Assembly (NCBI GenBank): GCA_036960605.1
Contig: JBALXI010000001.1
Coordinates: 1 to 64,000 of the forward strand
Direction of reading: 5' to 3'
DNA: 64,000 nucleotides
DNA from: Oleispira sp036960605
GTDB lineage: Bacteria > Pseudomonadota > Gammaproteobacteria > Pseudomonadales > Oceanobacteraceae
Shown here in pieces: positions 1 to 8,488 of the stretch; positions within the stretch are counted from its first letter, which is position 1, and the number at the start of each line of letters is the position of its first letter. The position numbers were made by a program, and so were the translations under genes. The notes under the pieces were generated by a model. The model worked only from the letters and a program-made list of their open reading frames with translations. It did no database searches and was not told the origin of the DNA.

Positions 1-75
1 CGCTATTTGCAAAAAACTAACTCATTTAATGCAAGGTGACATTGGTGTCCACAGCCTTCCCGGAAAAGGCGCGAC

Positions 76-234
76 CTACTCTTGACCAGTTTTAAGGCCT
101 TCTTCAGCAGCTCTGCCGATTAATATGGCTTTCTTGCTCTTGCGAAACTCTCTAAGGTATTCAGTATCAGCCTTAGCCTTGGCATAAGCTTTTACTGAAT
201 CACGCCATTCATGAATAAGCTTTTCTATATCCAT
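76..234 (-). CDS. Small phage-type hypothetical protein (52 aa)
   Basis: A 52-residue basic, helical protein beginning MDIEKLIHEW and ending EEGLKTGQE. I do not recognise a named family. The start codon overlaps the stop of the upstream DUF551 gene (TAATG arrangement), which is typical of tightly packed phage genes and suggests translational coupling. Composition (alternating Lys/Ala/Glu) suggests a helical, possibly nucleic-acid- or protein-binding peptide, but this is inference. It is the last gene seen before the left edge of the window and probably belongs to the same small-gene cluster as the next three entries. Confidence 0.6.
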   Translation of the reverse strand: MDIEKLIHEWRDSVKAYAKAKADTEYLREFRKSKKAILIGRAAEEGLKTGQE

Positions 235-428
235 TACTTGGGCGGCTCAGGCAGTGGCATCCAGCTATCAGCTTCTCGTGAGTGTCCACCAACGTTAAAC
301 GCGGGCTTCTTATACTTTCTCATGTAGTCCGTAATATATCCTATCTTAACCCCTACTGTTTTCGTGCTAACTAAAACGTCTTCATAATCATCAGGAAAAC
401 TATCGATGCACTTAATCCATTTACTCAC
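234..428 (-). CDS. DUF551 domain protein, phage-associated
   Basis: The product begins (M)SKWIKCIDSFP and ends SWMPLPEPPK. The opening Trp segment, the central VLVSTK segment and the closing W-M-P-L-P-E-P-P are the hallmarks of DUF551, a family of about 60-70 residues found mostly in phages and prophages, function unknown. I chose the GTG at 428 because a GGGG-containing Shine-Dalgarno sequence lies seven bases upstream. The longer frame starting at 485 and the ATG at 434 have no suitably placed site. The stop overlaps the next start by one base. Confidence 0.6.
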   Translation of the reverse strand: MSKWIKCIDSFPDDYEDVLVSTKTVGVKIGYITDYMRKYKKPAFNVGGHSREADSWMPLPEPPK

Positions 429-536
429 AATCATTCCCCTTGCGCCTAGCGATGTTAATAAGACCCGATCAATACTTATCAGCAATATCGGGATGACTGG
501 CTACAGCTTTTTATCACCTCCTGCTAGGGTGGGTGT

Positions 537-650
537 TTAACTCCAGTAAATAGCAATGAAGCTAGATGCTAGTAATAGCGCAATAAATTGGAGAAGGTCA
601 TAGCCATCAGCGCCGACAAAAAGGTTAAATATGTAAGTTGCTATGTCCAT
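537..650 (-). CDS. Small single-span membrane protein (37 aa)
   Basis: Reading the minus strand, a strong AAGGAGAG ribosome binding site stands six bases before an ATG at 650. It opens a 37-codon frame beginning MDIATYIFNL and ending FIAIYWS. The middle and C-terminal half is a continuous hydrophobic stretch (about residues 19-36) that could span the membrane once. No family recognised. Tiny membrane proteins of this sort occur in phage genomes, for example as holin-like or virion membrane proteins, but nothing here decides between these. The support is the ribosome binding site, codon sense and the position in a run of co-oriented small genes. Confidence 0.45.
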   Translation of the reverse strand: MDIATYIFNLFVGADGYDLLQFIALLLASSFIAIYWS

Positions 651-722
651 GCCGCTCTCCTTAATTGAGATACTACTGTAATAGAATATAATCTATTATG
701 GTAGGGTTTAATTCTGCCAATG

Positions 723-941
723 TTACTTGGCTGGTCGCCTAAATAATTGCTGAATACCAACCTCTCTTATAGTTGATTTTTTAGTCTCTACCTTAACTAT
801 CTTTACTCCACCTGAAAATTCAGACCTTCCTAGCAACTCATAATACTTGAGCATGGTCGCGTCATCTTCGCTCTTATAAATATCAAACTCTTTCCACGGA
901 AATCCAACAGTCTTAAACATTAATTTATACTTAATACCCAT
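723..941 (-). CDS. Hypothetical protein (72 aa)
   Basis: A 72-residue basic protein (MGIKYKLMF start, LFRRPAK end) of no recognised family. It lies three bases downstream of the stop codon of the CadC-like regulator gene. The AGGAAGGGG just before its ATG is encoded by the last codons (QEGV) of that regulator, so it has a strong ribosome binding site. It may be co-transcribed with the regulator. Alternatively it may be the first gene of a small phage-like cluster extending to the left edge, all on the same strand; the unrelated DUF551 gene downstream favours the second reading. Confidence 0.5.
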   Translation of the reverse strand: MGIKYKLMFKTVGFPWKEFDIYKSEDDATMLKYYELLGRSEFSGGVKIVKVETKKSTIREVGIQQLFRRPAK

Positions 942-943
942 AA

Positions 944-2800
944 CTAAACCCCTTCCTGATTATTCATTAGTATGTAGACTTCGCAGATTGCGCGCAGTGG
1001 CTTGGAACCCAGTTGAGTCGCAATGTCTTTTGCTTCGTTAAAATGAGTTAAGGCCTTTTCACCGTCGTGTAATTGCACTTGATAAAAGCCTGCATAAATT
1101 AATGCTTGAGCCAGTTCGAAAGGTTGCTGCAGTTGTCGGTACAGGTCGAGGGCTGCGTTCAATGCGAGTCCACGGCTGGTTAAATCAATAGTGTAGTTTT
1201 GAGCGATGGCCAGCTGGCTCGCCGCAATCATGGGTTGATTGTTGAGCTGCTGATAAAAATTCAACGCTTTTTGCAGGCGTCCTTGATTCAGTAATAAATC
1301 ATTTTGAGGATTCTTCTCTAATCCTTCGTTACTTGGGTTGCCTAGGTAAAACAATTTATCGGCTTCTATCGTTAAATCGTTACTAGCTGAAAACAGCTGG
1401 TTGGCTTTTTTCATCCATGCACTGTGGCTGTCCCAATTCATAGCATTCCAAGCAATGTTGGCCTGCAGTCGATAATTTTGGGCCATCTGCTTTGGATCGA
1501 CTGCGTGTTCGGCTTTTTGTGTGGCTTCGGCGACAAGCATTTGAAGTTGATAATCACCTCTTCGATAAGCCAGTTCGGCGAGCCAATACGCGATGAAAGC
1601 ATCAAGGCTGGCATCTGCTTGTCGTTGAGTCGAGGTAATTTCATTGAAAAGTAATTCAGCATTATCCCACTGTCCTAATGCATAACGGCTGCGGGCCAAC
1701 CATGCTCGGGTCCACGGGCTATTTTCTTGGATAGTGAGCGAGGCTTGAAAATATTTCTGCGCGCTAATCGGCCCAGCTTCTTGCAGCGCTTGCATCCCCT
1801 GAACGAGTGCTAGGGCGGCAATGGGGTCGTCAGCAGGTTCATTACTGCTTGTTGCTTTACGACCTTGGCCCGGTCTTAATAAATACAACAGCTGTTGACT
1901 GATAGATTGTGCGGCAGCGGGCAGTGAAGGGTAGCTGATGCTACCTTGTTGTGTGCGGCCGTCGGCGTGGATGAGTTTGAAGTCGAATACTTGTTGATCA
2001 TTATGCAGGCGAACGCTGGCAAATAATGCACTATCAATGTTTTGATCACGCAAGAGGCTGCGGATGTGCACCGGTAAGGTTGGCCATTCTAGCTCCGCAG
2101 CCAATAATAGGGAGTTCGCCAATGCGGGTGGAGTGACTTTGAGTTGTACTGAATTGAACGGTTTGCTGCGCTGTAAATCGATGGCGAGCATATCGGAAAG
2201 GCCAAGTTCTAACCAAGCCATGGAGGGATCATCAGTCGCATTGATAAAAGGCAGTACTAATAAACTGTTTGACGTTGTGCTTTGATTAACTGTATTTCCT
2301 TGAGTAAAAATAGAGCTAACTTGCATTAGCTCGCTGCTTAAACCGATGAACAATATAAGCGCTATTAAAGGTAGTGCGATCTTAAACTTGGTAAGCCAGT
2401 CGTTTTTTTTCTGCTTTATTTCTATGTGCTGCTCTTCTGCTACTGTTTCTTTTCCGACTTCACTTTCAGCTTCTTGTTCTGTCTGGTCACTTTCAATTAA
2501 GGGACAAATCCATTGGTAGCCGCGCTGTGGGTAGGTCTTTATATAGCTGGGATTTTTGGCGTTATCGTTTAAAGCCATGCGCAATTCGCGAATGCTTTGG
2601 GTCAACGAATTCTCTCGATAATCACCGTGTTGCCATAACGCTTCTAGCAGTTCTTCTTTGCTAACAATCCTATCTCGATGTTCAAGCAAATAGTGCAGTA
2701 GACCCGCGACCTTATGTCGTAAGGCTTGCTCGGGCTTATCGCTATGACTGAGCTCGCCATTTTGGTTATTGAAAGAATACTGCTCGAACTGAAAGGACAT
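944..2800 (-). CDS. CadC/ToxR-like membrane-bound winged-helix regulator with TPR-type C-terminus
   Basis: The 618-residue protein has an OmpR/PhoB-type winged helix at residues 1-100 (the typical ALRHKVAGLLHYLLEH, NSLTQSIRELRMAL and YIKTYPQRGYQWI segments). An acidic linker follows, then one transmembrane segment at about 139-157 (IALPLIALILFIGLSSE) and a large periplasmic region rich in Ala/Leu/Gln helices resembling tetratricopeptide repeats (about 325-610). Without a receiver domain, this is the CadC/ToxR layout, in which a periplasmic signal is passed directly to a cytoplasmic DNA-binding domain. It is divergent from the CcdA-TlpA-redoxin cluster with a 242-base shared AT-rich intergenic region, so it may control that cluster. 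The sensed signal is unknown. Confidence 0.85.
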   Translation of the reverse strand: MSFQFEQYSFNNQNGELSHSDKPEQALRHKVAGLLHYLLEHRDRIVSKEELLEALWQHGDYRENSLTQSIRELRMALNDNAKNPSYIKTYPQRGYQWICPLIESDQTEQEAESEVGKETVAEEQHIEIKQKKNDWLTKFKIALPLIALILFIGLSSELMQVSSIFTQGNTVNQSTTSNSLLVLPFINATDDPSMAWLELGLSDMLAIDLQRSKPFNSVQLKVTPPALANSLLLAAELEWPTLPVHIRSLLRDQNIDSALFASVRLHNDQQVFDFKLIHADGRTQQGSISYPSLPAAAQSISQQLLYLLRPGQGRKATSSNEPADDPIAALALVQGMQALQEAGPISAQKYFQASLTIQENSPWTRAWLARSRYALGQWDNAELLFNEITSTQRQADASLDAFIAYWLAELAYRRGDYQLQMLVAEATQKAEHAVDPKQMAQNYRLQANIAWNAMNWDSHSAWMKKANQLFSASNDLTIEADKLFYLGNPSNEGLEKNPQNDLLLNQGRLQKALNFYQQLNNQPMIAASQLAIAQNYTIDLTSRGLALNAALDLYRQLQQPFELAQALIYAGFYQVQLHDGEKALTHFNEAKDIATQLGSKPLRAICEVYILMNNQEGV

Positions 2801-3042
2801 GAGTAGGGCGATCCGCGATTAATGAACGCAGTGATTCTACGTCTTGCAGGGGCTTTAGGGCAAGTTGATTGTTTTTAGCGATAATCGCTAAGTCATTGAT
2901 TATTAACGATAAATAATAATATCACTTTTGTTTGATATCGATTTTAACTCCTTTTTATATAAATAATACGGGGGTTTGATAACTGCTTTTCAAAATATGG
3001 GTATAACTCAGTCAGCAAAAAATACTGATAACCCCTAAGCGG

Positions 3043-3768
3043 ATGATGATTATGGAAACCTTTATACAGGCTACTCTTTTTGAGCAGCAATTTTCACTCT
3101 GGGCAATCGCCGCGGTTTTTGCAGCGGGTCTTCTGACCAGTTTAACTCCCTGTGTTTATCCCATGTTGCCGATTACGGTGTCCGTTGTAGGCAGTCACGC
3201 TAAGGGCCGCAAGCAGAGCTTTTTTTACTCCTTGTTGTATGTCTTTGGCTTGGCTCTGGTTTATGCATTATTAGGAATCCTGGCGGCTAGCAGTGGGGTC
3301 TTGTTTGGCACGGTGGCCTCTCATCCAGTGACTCTTTTGCTGGTGGCGGGCTTTTGTTTATTCATGGCGGCTTGGATGTTGGGCTGGATTCGATTACCGA
3401 TGGGGCTGCTGGCTTCAGGGTCTGTGGCTCCAGAGCTGAAGTCTAAGTCCGCGCCTATTAATGTGTTCTTGGCGGGGGCGCTTTCGGGGTTAGTGATGGC
3501 GCCTTGTACTTCTCCTGTACTGGGTATGTTGCTGATGTATGTGGCGGGAGAGGGGGATCGTCTCTGGGCTGCGCTGCTGATGTTTGTTTTTGCTTTCGGT
3601 ATGAGCGCGTTGCTCATCGTGGCAGGCAGTTTTAGTGGGGCGCTGGCCTTATTACCGCGCTCTGGTCCATGGCTGAATGCAATTAAGTGGGTATTTGCCA
3701 TCTTGATGGCTGGCGCGGCGGTTTACCTGATCATTCAAGCGAACCCTATCGGTTTATTAAATCTTTGA
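3043..3768 (+). CDS. CcdA/DsbD-type thiol-disulfide transmembrane electron carrier
   Basis: The 241-residue polytopic membrane protein matches the transmembrane domain of DsbD/CcdA. About six hydrophobic segments can be seen. The two conserved cysteine motifs are present: LTSLTPCVYPMLPITV near the N-terminus and VMAPCTSPVLG in the middle. These cysteines carry electrons from cytoplasmic thioredoxin across the membrane. The cytochrome-c-type fused periplasmic domains of full DsbD are absent; the next two genes encode separate periplasmic thioredoxin-fold proteins that would be its natural acceptors. Three ATG codons lie close together (3043, 3046, 3052) with no clear ribosome binding site, so the exact start is uncertain. 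Confidence 0.85.
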   Translation: MMIMETFIQATLFEQQFSLWAIAAVFAAGLLTSLTPCVYPMLPITVSVVGSHAKGRKQSFFYSLLYVFGLALVYALLGILAASSGVLFGTVASHPVTLLLVAGFCLFMAAWMLGWIRLPMGLLASGSVAPELKSKSAPINVFLAGALSGLVMAPCTSPVLGMLLMYVAGEGDRLWAALLMFVFAFGMSALLIVAGSFSGALALLPRSGPWLNAIKWVFAILMAGAAVYLIIQANPIGLLNL

Positions 3769-3819
3769 AACTCATTATCAACCTATAACGTTTAATCAAA
3801 AAAGAAGAGGAATCTCATT

Positions 3820-4374
3820 ATGAGAATGTTCAACAAGTCACAGGCCAAACTTCGCCTTGCCGTATCGGCTCTATTACTAACGAGCGCAATGCAGGTCGGT
3901 GCTGCATCACTTGCGATAGGTGATAAGGCACCCGATTTTGAGGTGACTACTTTAACGGGGCAGACGTTTAAGCTTTCGGATTATAAAGGTGAAAAACCGG
4001 TGTACTTAAAGTTTTGGGCGACTTGGTGCAGCTACTGCAAAGTAGAGATGCCGCACTTGCAATCGATTCACGATCAATACGGGGATGACGTGGAGGTTTT
4101 GGCCGTGAATGTGGGGATTAATGATTCGGTTGCCAATATTGAGAAGTTTTTTAATCACGGTGGTTTTAATGTGCCCACGGTATTCGATCAGCGAGGAGAT
4201 CTGGTAAGTGATTATGGCATCGTGGGAACACCGCATCATGTGCTGATAAATAAAGAGGGTGAAATTGCTTATCGCACATTTTTAGCCTCAGACACATTGG
4301 ATGAAATTGTTGAAGGTTGGTCAGAAGAGCAAAAGAAGGCTAAGCAAAAAATACGACGTCCTTGGAGACGTTAA
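3820..4374 (+). CDS. Periplasmic TlpA-like thioredoxin-fold protein
   Basis: The 184-residue protein has a Sec signal peptide (residues 1-29, ending MQVGAAS) and a TlpA/ResA-type thioredoxin domain. The active-site motif is W-C-S-Y-C in KFWATWCSYCKVEMP; the conserved cis-proline region is GIVGTPHHVLIN. It has a basic C-terminal tail (KKAKQKIRRPWRR). An AGAGGAA ribosome binding site lies eight bases before the ATG. It sits 51 bases after the CcdA-like gene and would be reduced by it in the periplasm, serving disulfide reduction or cytochrome-c maturation. The client is not evident from the neighbourhood. Confidence 0.87.
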   Translation: MRMFNKSQAKLRLAVSALLLTSAMQVGAASLAIGDKAPDFEVTTLTGQTFKLSDYKGEKPVYLKFWATWCSYCKVEMPHLQSIHDQYGDDVEVLAVNVGINDSVANIEKFFNHGGFNVPTVFDQRGDLVSDYGIVGTPHHVLINKEGEIAYRTFLASDTLDEIVEGWSEEQKKAKQKIRRPWRR

Positions 4375-4458
4375 GCATCTTGATGTAGCTCTTGGTGTAG
4401 TTATTTGAGTAGTCTAGGTGAAAACAGTATTAAAAGTTTATAGAGACAGGAATAAACA

Positions 4459-5466
4459 ATGAACAGTATTAACAAAAAAACAGTTGCAGGGTATGTCGCA
4501 TCGGTCATGATTTTGCTAAGTGCCTATAATCCCGTGCAGGCTGAAGAATTCGATTCAGCACAACTGGCAGCTCTGAAAACGTTCGATGGACAAGATATAT
4601 TACTGGATGAAAATAAGCTGATGCATCTTGTTTTTCAAGAAGTCTGGAGCAGTTACGAAGGCCAAGGGGAGGAAGCGAGAGTTGCGTTGCTGCCAAAGCG
4701 CTTTACGACTAAAAGTCAGCAGGTCTGGGTGCAGCCGGGCATTAATGTGACGGATGCTCAGTTAACCGAATATCAAGGATATTACCCGCACGTTAAGCCT
4801 TTGGTATTGGATCGTGGTTTTCATTTGATGCGCTCTTTAAACGCTTGGGATATGCCGCTGCATGTCATTCTAAACGATGGCAAAAAAGTGTTTTCAGGCA
4901 ATGGCAGTGAGCTGGATGCATTAGCTGAAAAATATTTTTCAAGCGATGTTGTATTGAACCAGTGGCTGGCAGGAGCAGCGAAGGATTTAGCTAAGCAGTC
5001 AGTAATACCAGTAGAAAAAAAGGTGATTCCTTTCTCTGTTTCTGAAACGACAAAATCCCATTATCACAAACCGGTAAAAGGGGACAAAGCCCCGTTATTT
5101 ACAGTTGAAACTTTAGCAGGGAAAACCGTGAGTTTGATGGGGTTGTCGTACAACAAACCGCTTAGCTTGGTCTTTGTCGATTCATTATGCCCTATGCCTC
5201 ACTTTCCTGGCTGTGAAGCTAAGTTGAGCGCTTTAAACGACTTGGTGGCGAGTGATACTTCACGTGAATGGTTAGGCGTAGTGAGTAGCTATTATGTTAA
5301 TGAAGAAATTGCACAACAATTTCGAGATAAATTTCAGCTAAAACTGCCTTTGATATTTGATACCGATAATCAAATTTTTCAATCATATGGTGTGCATGCA
5401 TCGCCTTATCAAATTGATATCAGTCGCGATGGTAATATCCGCTCTCGAGGTGCTGAGCTGCATTAG
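4459..5466 (+). CDS. Secreted tandem thioredoxin-fold (redoxin-like) protein
   Basis: A 335-residue exported protein (signal peptide about 1-28, ending NPVQAEE) with two thioredoxin-like halves. The first (about 30-170) has no cysteine where the active site should be: the segment reads LVFQEVWSSYEGQG. The second (about 205-335) starts with the usual KGDKAPLFTVETLAGKTVSL and has cysteines spaced C-x7-C in DSLCPMPHFPGCEAKL, resembling AhpC/TSA-type redoxins. It follows the TlpA-like gene by 84 bases in the same direction, with its own ribosome binding site (AGACAGGAA). It is probably a further periplasmic partner of the CcdA-like carrier; the substrate is unknown. Confidence 0.72.
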   Translation: MNSINKKTVAGYVASVMILLSAYNPVQAEEFDSAQLAALKTFDGQDILLDENKLMHLVFQEVWSSYEGQGEEARVALLPKRFTTKSQQVWVQPGINVTDAQLTEYQGYYPHVKPLVLDRGFHLMRSLNAWDMPLHVILNDGKKVFSGNGSELDALAEKYFSSDVVLNQWLAGAAKDLAKQSVIPVEKKVIPFSVSETTKSHYHKPVKGDKAPLFTVETLAGKTVSLMGLSYNKPLSLVFVDSLCPMPHFPGCEAKLSALNDLVASDTSREWLGVVSSYYVNEEIAQQFRDKFQLKLPLIFDTDNQIFQSYGVHASPYQIDISRDGNIRSRGAELH

Positions 5467-5491
5467 TCGATGCTATATAAGTTGTATTTAG

Positions 5492-5526
5492 TACAGTTGA
5501 GTTGCGATATTGCAACTCAACTGTAT
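5492..5526. repeat. Perfect 14-bp inverted repeat between convergent genes
   Basis: The arms TACAGTTGAGTTGC and GCAACTCAACTGTA are exact complements separated by six bases (GATATT). The hairpin lies between the stop codons of two convergent genes (redoxin-like and solute-binding protein). There is no T-run on either side, so it is not a classical intrinsic terminator. It could still end or protect both transcripts, or be an operator. Confidence 0.6.
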
Positions 5527-5571
5527 GTTCACAGAGAGGGAAAATTAAAGATGGCGATAGATTGGGACGAC

Positions 5572-6348
5572 TTATAAATAATCTGCTTTTATTTTATTGA
5601 ATTCTGGAGAAGCCTTAACGTCATCAATAGACTTTTGTAGCAACTCTAGTGTTCCCTGCTTAACGTCCTTACTGAAAGCATAATAAAGATCACTTTCTTT
5701 TAACGTGTATACAGTTTCAAAATCACTATTGTTAAGGCCTTCTTGTTTAATGAACCAACGGGCGACGTTTTCTTCATAGGCCCAAAGTTTTATTCTGCCG
5801 GCACCAAGCATTTTTGCTAGGGATTCCGCTTTCGCGACGTGCTTGATAGCCGAGCTTGAAATACCTGCCTTTTTTACCAGTTGATCACCAATGTCATTAG
5901 GTATTGCACCCACGGTGTATTTTTTTATATCGGCTGGGGTATTGATGACGATGGCATTGCTTTTCTTGGCTAGTAAAACAATTCGGGTTGGAACAATAGG
6001 GCCTACCCAGCTGAATTTTGGTTCTCTTTCGTCAGTTCTAGTGGTCGAAAATAAGACAATTTTTGGCCCCATAATGGCCATTTTGTAGGCTCTAGGCCAG
6101 GGGAAAAGTTTGATTTGTTGGGCCGTTAATAAAGAAGAAGATTTTTTAGTTGCCGCCAATAGCAAATCAACCGCAATACCTTGCAGTTTTCCGTCGCTTT
6201 TAAAGTTATAAGGCGGATAGGACTCGGTAACGAAATTGAGTTGATCGAGCTCGTTTGCAGAGGTTAGCGGCGATATTAGAAGGCTAGCGCCTGCAAAAAC
6301 TAAGGCTTTGATAAATAAAGATATTTTCATAGCAATACTCGTTTTCAT
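5572..6348 (-). CDS. Periplasmic solute-binding protein, family 3 (SBP_bac_3)
   Basis: The 258-residue exported protein has a signal peptide (about 1-31, ending LTSANE). The family-3 solute-binding pattern follows: LNFVTESYPPYNF, GKLQGIAVDLLLAA, and later the two-domain hinge region. Stand-alone family-3 proteins bind amino acids or other small ligands. No ABC permease or ATPase gene is adjacent, so it may be a solitary sensor or work with a distant transporter. A second start six codons in (ATG at 6330) has slightly better ribosome binding context (ACGAG) and leaves the signal peptide intact. Confidence 0.8.
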   Translation of the reverse strand: MKTSIAMKISLFIKALVFAGASLLISPLTSANELDQLNFVTESYPPYNFKSDGKLQGIAVDLLLAATKKSSSLLTAQQIKLFPWPRAYKMAIMGPKIVLFSTTRTDEREPKFSWVGPIVPTRIVLLAKKSNAIVINTPADIKKYTVGAIPNDIGDQLVKKAGISSSAIKHVAKAESLAKMLGAGRIKLWAYEENVARWFIKQEGLNNSDFETVYTLKESDLYYAFSKDVKQGTLELLQKSIDDVKASPEFNKIKADYL

Positions 6349-6371
6349 TCATGGGATGGTATTAGTTTAGT

Positions 6372-7436
6372 TTAGTTTTCAAGTGAGAGAGGTTGTTCTA
6401 CGTTATTTGTGATCTTCCCTAGATAAGTGCCGTAACTATTGATTTGGTCATTTGGCTGAAGATAGAAATAGGGATTCCATAGGGTCGCAGGGTTAAACAT
6501 GACACCTTCAGGTGTGCCGGTTAGAACAATCGTACCTGCTGGGATGTTTTGGCAATTATCAATAATTGAAATATGACCTTTAAGACTTTGGTAGGCTGAT
6601 TGGCAATCGTCTAATACATGATCAAGAATATTGCTGAACGACCAGACCATTTGCGATATTTTAGCCTGCTGTCTTTTTTGTTGATTCACATATAAGCTCA
6701 GCTCAATGTCCGCGACCAAGTCGACATGGTGAGGAATTAATAGAAAGGGTCCCAGTGGTAGATGGCTCTCGCCACCTTTTGCATCAACGAATCCTGTTTT
6801 ACCCATTTCTCCAGACAATTTAATGTTCTTCACTAGTGTCCAGCGGTCAGTAAAATCTCCGCATAAAATATACGCCACATTAATGAGATCGCCACGGTGG
6901 TAGTCGTTAATGGGTAATGCGCACAATTCGACTTCATGATCTAAGCGAGTGCCGGCAGTAACCGCTGAGTTCCACGTTGTTGGAGTCGATAATTTGGGGA
7001 ATAAAAAGGGTATTCCATCTAAGCCAACTTCTTTGGCATGAGCCTGATAATTAGTACCCACAGCAATATGTTGGCTATGCCCCATAATAGGCGTGCTCAG
7101 TTGAGACCAGGCTAATGGTGCTGATTGAGCCGAATGGTAGAGCGCGACCAACGTTTCTTTGCCTAAGAACTTATAGGCTTGTAAAGCATCAGGATATTGT
7201 TGATTGTATATTTCTGAAAGGTTAATACCCTGCAATGTCTGCTCATTAGCCTCGGTTAGTAGGTAGATGTCTCCTGATGAATCTCGAGCTAGTGTCAGGC
7301 CTTTCTCAATGCTGGCTATAGAGATTTTTCCTGCCTGTTCAGATTCATTGCTATCAAAGACAGGGCGGCTCAGGTAGCTGCTATAGAAAATAAAAGAAGT
7401 GATGCTCAGAATCAGTAGCACGAATATTTTTTTCAA
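6372..7436 (-). CDS. Membrane-anchored fumarylacetoacetate hydrolase-family protein
   Basis: The C-terminal two thirds is a FAH-type hydrolase/isomerase domain: HIAVGTNYQAHAKEVG, the metal-ligand segment DHEVELC, and TIVLTGTPEGVMF near the end. Family members cleave C-C bonds of acylpyruvates or isomerise related enols using a divalent metal. I place the start at a TTG at 7436 because AAAGGA stands six bases upstream; the frame open to 7505 has no such site. This start gives a hydrophobic N-terminal anchor (KKIFVLLILSITSFIFYSS), unusual because most FAH-family enzymes are cytosolic. The substrate cannot be told from neighbours. Confidence 0.78.
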   Translation of the reverse strand: MKKIFVLLILSITSFIFYSSYLSRPVFDSNESEQAGKISIASIEKGLTLARDSSGDIYLLTEANEQTLQGINLSEIYNQQYPDALQAYKFLGKETLVALYHSAQSAPLAWSQLSTPIMGHSQHIAVGTNYQAHAKEVGLDGIPFLFPKLSTPTTWNSAVTAGTRLDHEVELCALPINDYHRGDLINVAYILCGDFTDRWTLVKNIKLSGEMGKTGFVDAKGGESHLPLGPFLLIPHHVDLVADIELSLYVNQQKRQQAKISQMVWSFSNILDHVLDDCQSAYQSLKGHISIIDNCQNIPAGTIVLTGTPEGVMFNPATLWNPYFYLQPNDQINSYGTYLGKITNNVEQPLSLEN

Positions 7437-7604
7437 TTGAAGTCCTTTCAATTTGTTATAAGTTAAAACTCGGTGTAATAAGCGATGTTTTAAATTGTGA
7501 TTCAATTTTATAACATAAAGTCAGTGAATATTGCTGCTATAAACAAGGTACAATATTTTATTAATACCTTCTTACCTTTGTTCTTCTATTGATCTGGAAC
7601 CACT

Positions 7605-8390
7605 ATGTGTGAACTGCTTGGCATGAGTGCCAATACCCCGACTGATTTGTGTTTTAGCTTTACCGGTTTGACCCAGCGCGGTGGTAATACGGGCCCACAT
7701 AAAGATGGCTGGGGGATCGCTTTTTATGAAGGCAAAGGCGTACGCAGTTTTCATGATTCTAGCCCGAGCGCAGAATCAAAAATTGCCAATATGGTGCAGC
7801 ACCATCCGATCAAAAGTAAAACCGCGTTATGCCATATTCGCCAAGCGAATGTGGGTGATGTCTGCTTAGCCAATACCCATCCATTTATTCGTGAATTGTG
7901 GGGCCAGAATTGGGTATTTGCTCATAACGGCCAAATCAATAATTTCGTGGGTCGCAAGGAAATGTATGAGCCTATTTATGAACCGATAGGCGATACCGAC
8001 AGTGAAAATATTTTCTGCGATTTAATGAATCATGTGCGTCAAAATCTATCCCGTGATGCAATACCGAACGAATTGGCTGATTGCCTTGTGGCGTTGGCGA
8101 AAGACTATGGCGAGCAAGGTGTTTTTAATTGTCTATTAAGTAACGGTGATTGGTTATTTACGTTTTGCAGTACTAAGTTAGCGTGTATCACTCGGCGAGC
8201 ACCCTTTGGTGCTGCGTGTTTAACCGATGCCGATGTGAGTATCGATTTTGCCGCTGAAACGACGAATAAAGATGTGGTGAGTATTATTACGACTCAGCCT
8301 TTGACATCGGATGAAGCGTGGGAAGTTTATGAACCCGGTGAGTGGCGATTGTGGCAGTCGGGTGAGGTAGTTGCTCGGGGTATTGTATAG
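7605..8390 (+). CDS. yafJ: Class II glutamine amidotransferase (YafJ type)
   Basis: The 261-residue protein begins MCELLGMSANTP: Cys2 becomes the N-terminal catalytic nucleophile of class II (Ntn-type) glutamine amidotransferases. Conserved segments include RGGNTGPHKDGWGIAFY, LCHIRQANVGDVCLANTHPF and FAHNGQI. The protein is a stand-alone amidotransferase domain of the YafJ/GATase_6 type without a synthetase domain. Such proteins are predicted to hydrolyse glutamine or a gamma-glutamyl compound, though the physiological substrate is unsettled. It is monocistronic, with 99 bases to the divergent FAH-family frame end region and a GGAA ribosome binding site. Confidence 0.88.
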   Translation: MCELLGMSANTPTDLCFSFTGLTQRGGNTGPHKDGWGIAFYEGKGVRSFHDSSPSAESKIANMVQHHPIKSKTALCHIRQANVGDVCLANTHPFIRELWGQNWVFAHNGQINNFVGRKEMYEPIYEPIGDTDSENIFCDLMNHVRQNLSRDAIPNELADCLVALAKDYGEQGVFNCLLSNGDWLFTFCSTKLACITRRAPFGAACLTDADVSIDFAAETTNKDVVSIITTQPLTSDEAWEVYEPGEWRLWQSGEVVARGIV

Positions 8391-8488
8391 TTTTAGTGAT
8401 TGAAGCAATTTTCCAACAGTAAAACATAAAATGAAAGTAACTATGCAGGTAGTTCAAATTAAGACAGAGTAAGATCCATTATTGGGTG

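Noticed and set aside
3321..3701. A 126-codon open frame on the minus strand
   Set aside because: It lies fully inside the CcdA-like gene, whose protein matches a known family with both cysteine motifs; the minus frame has no ribosome binding site or family pattern.
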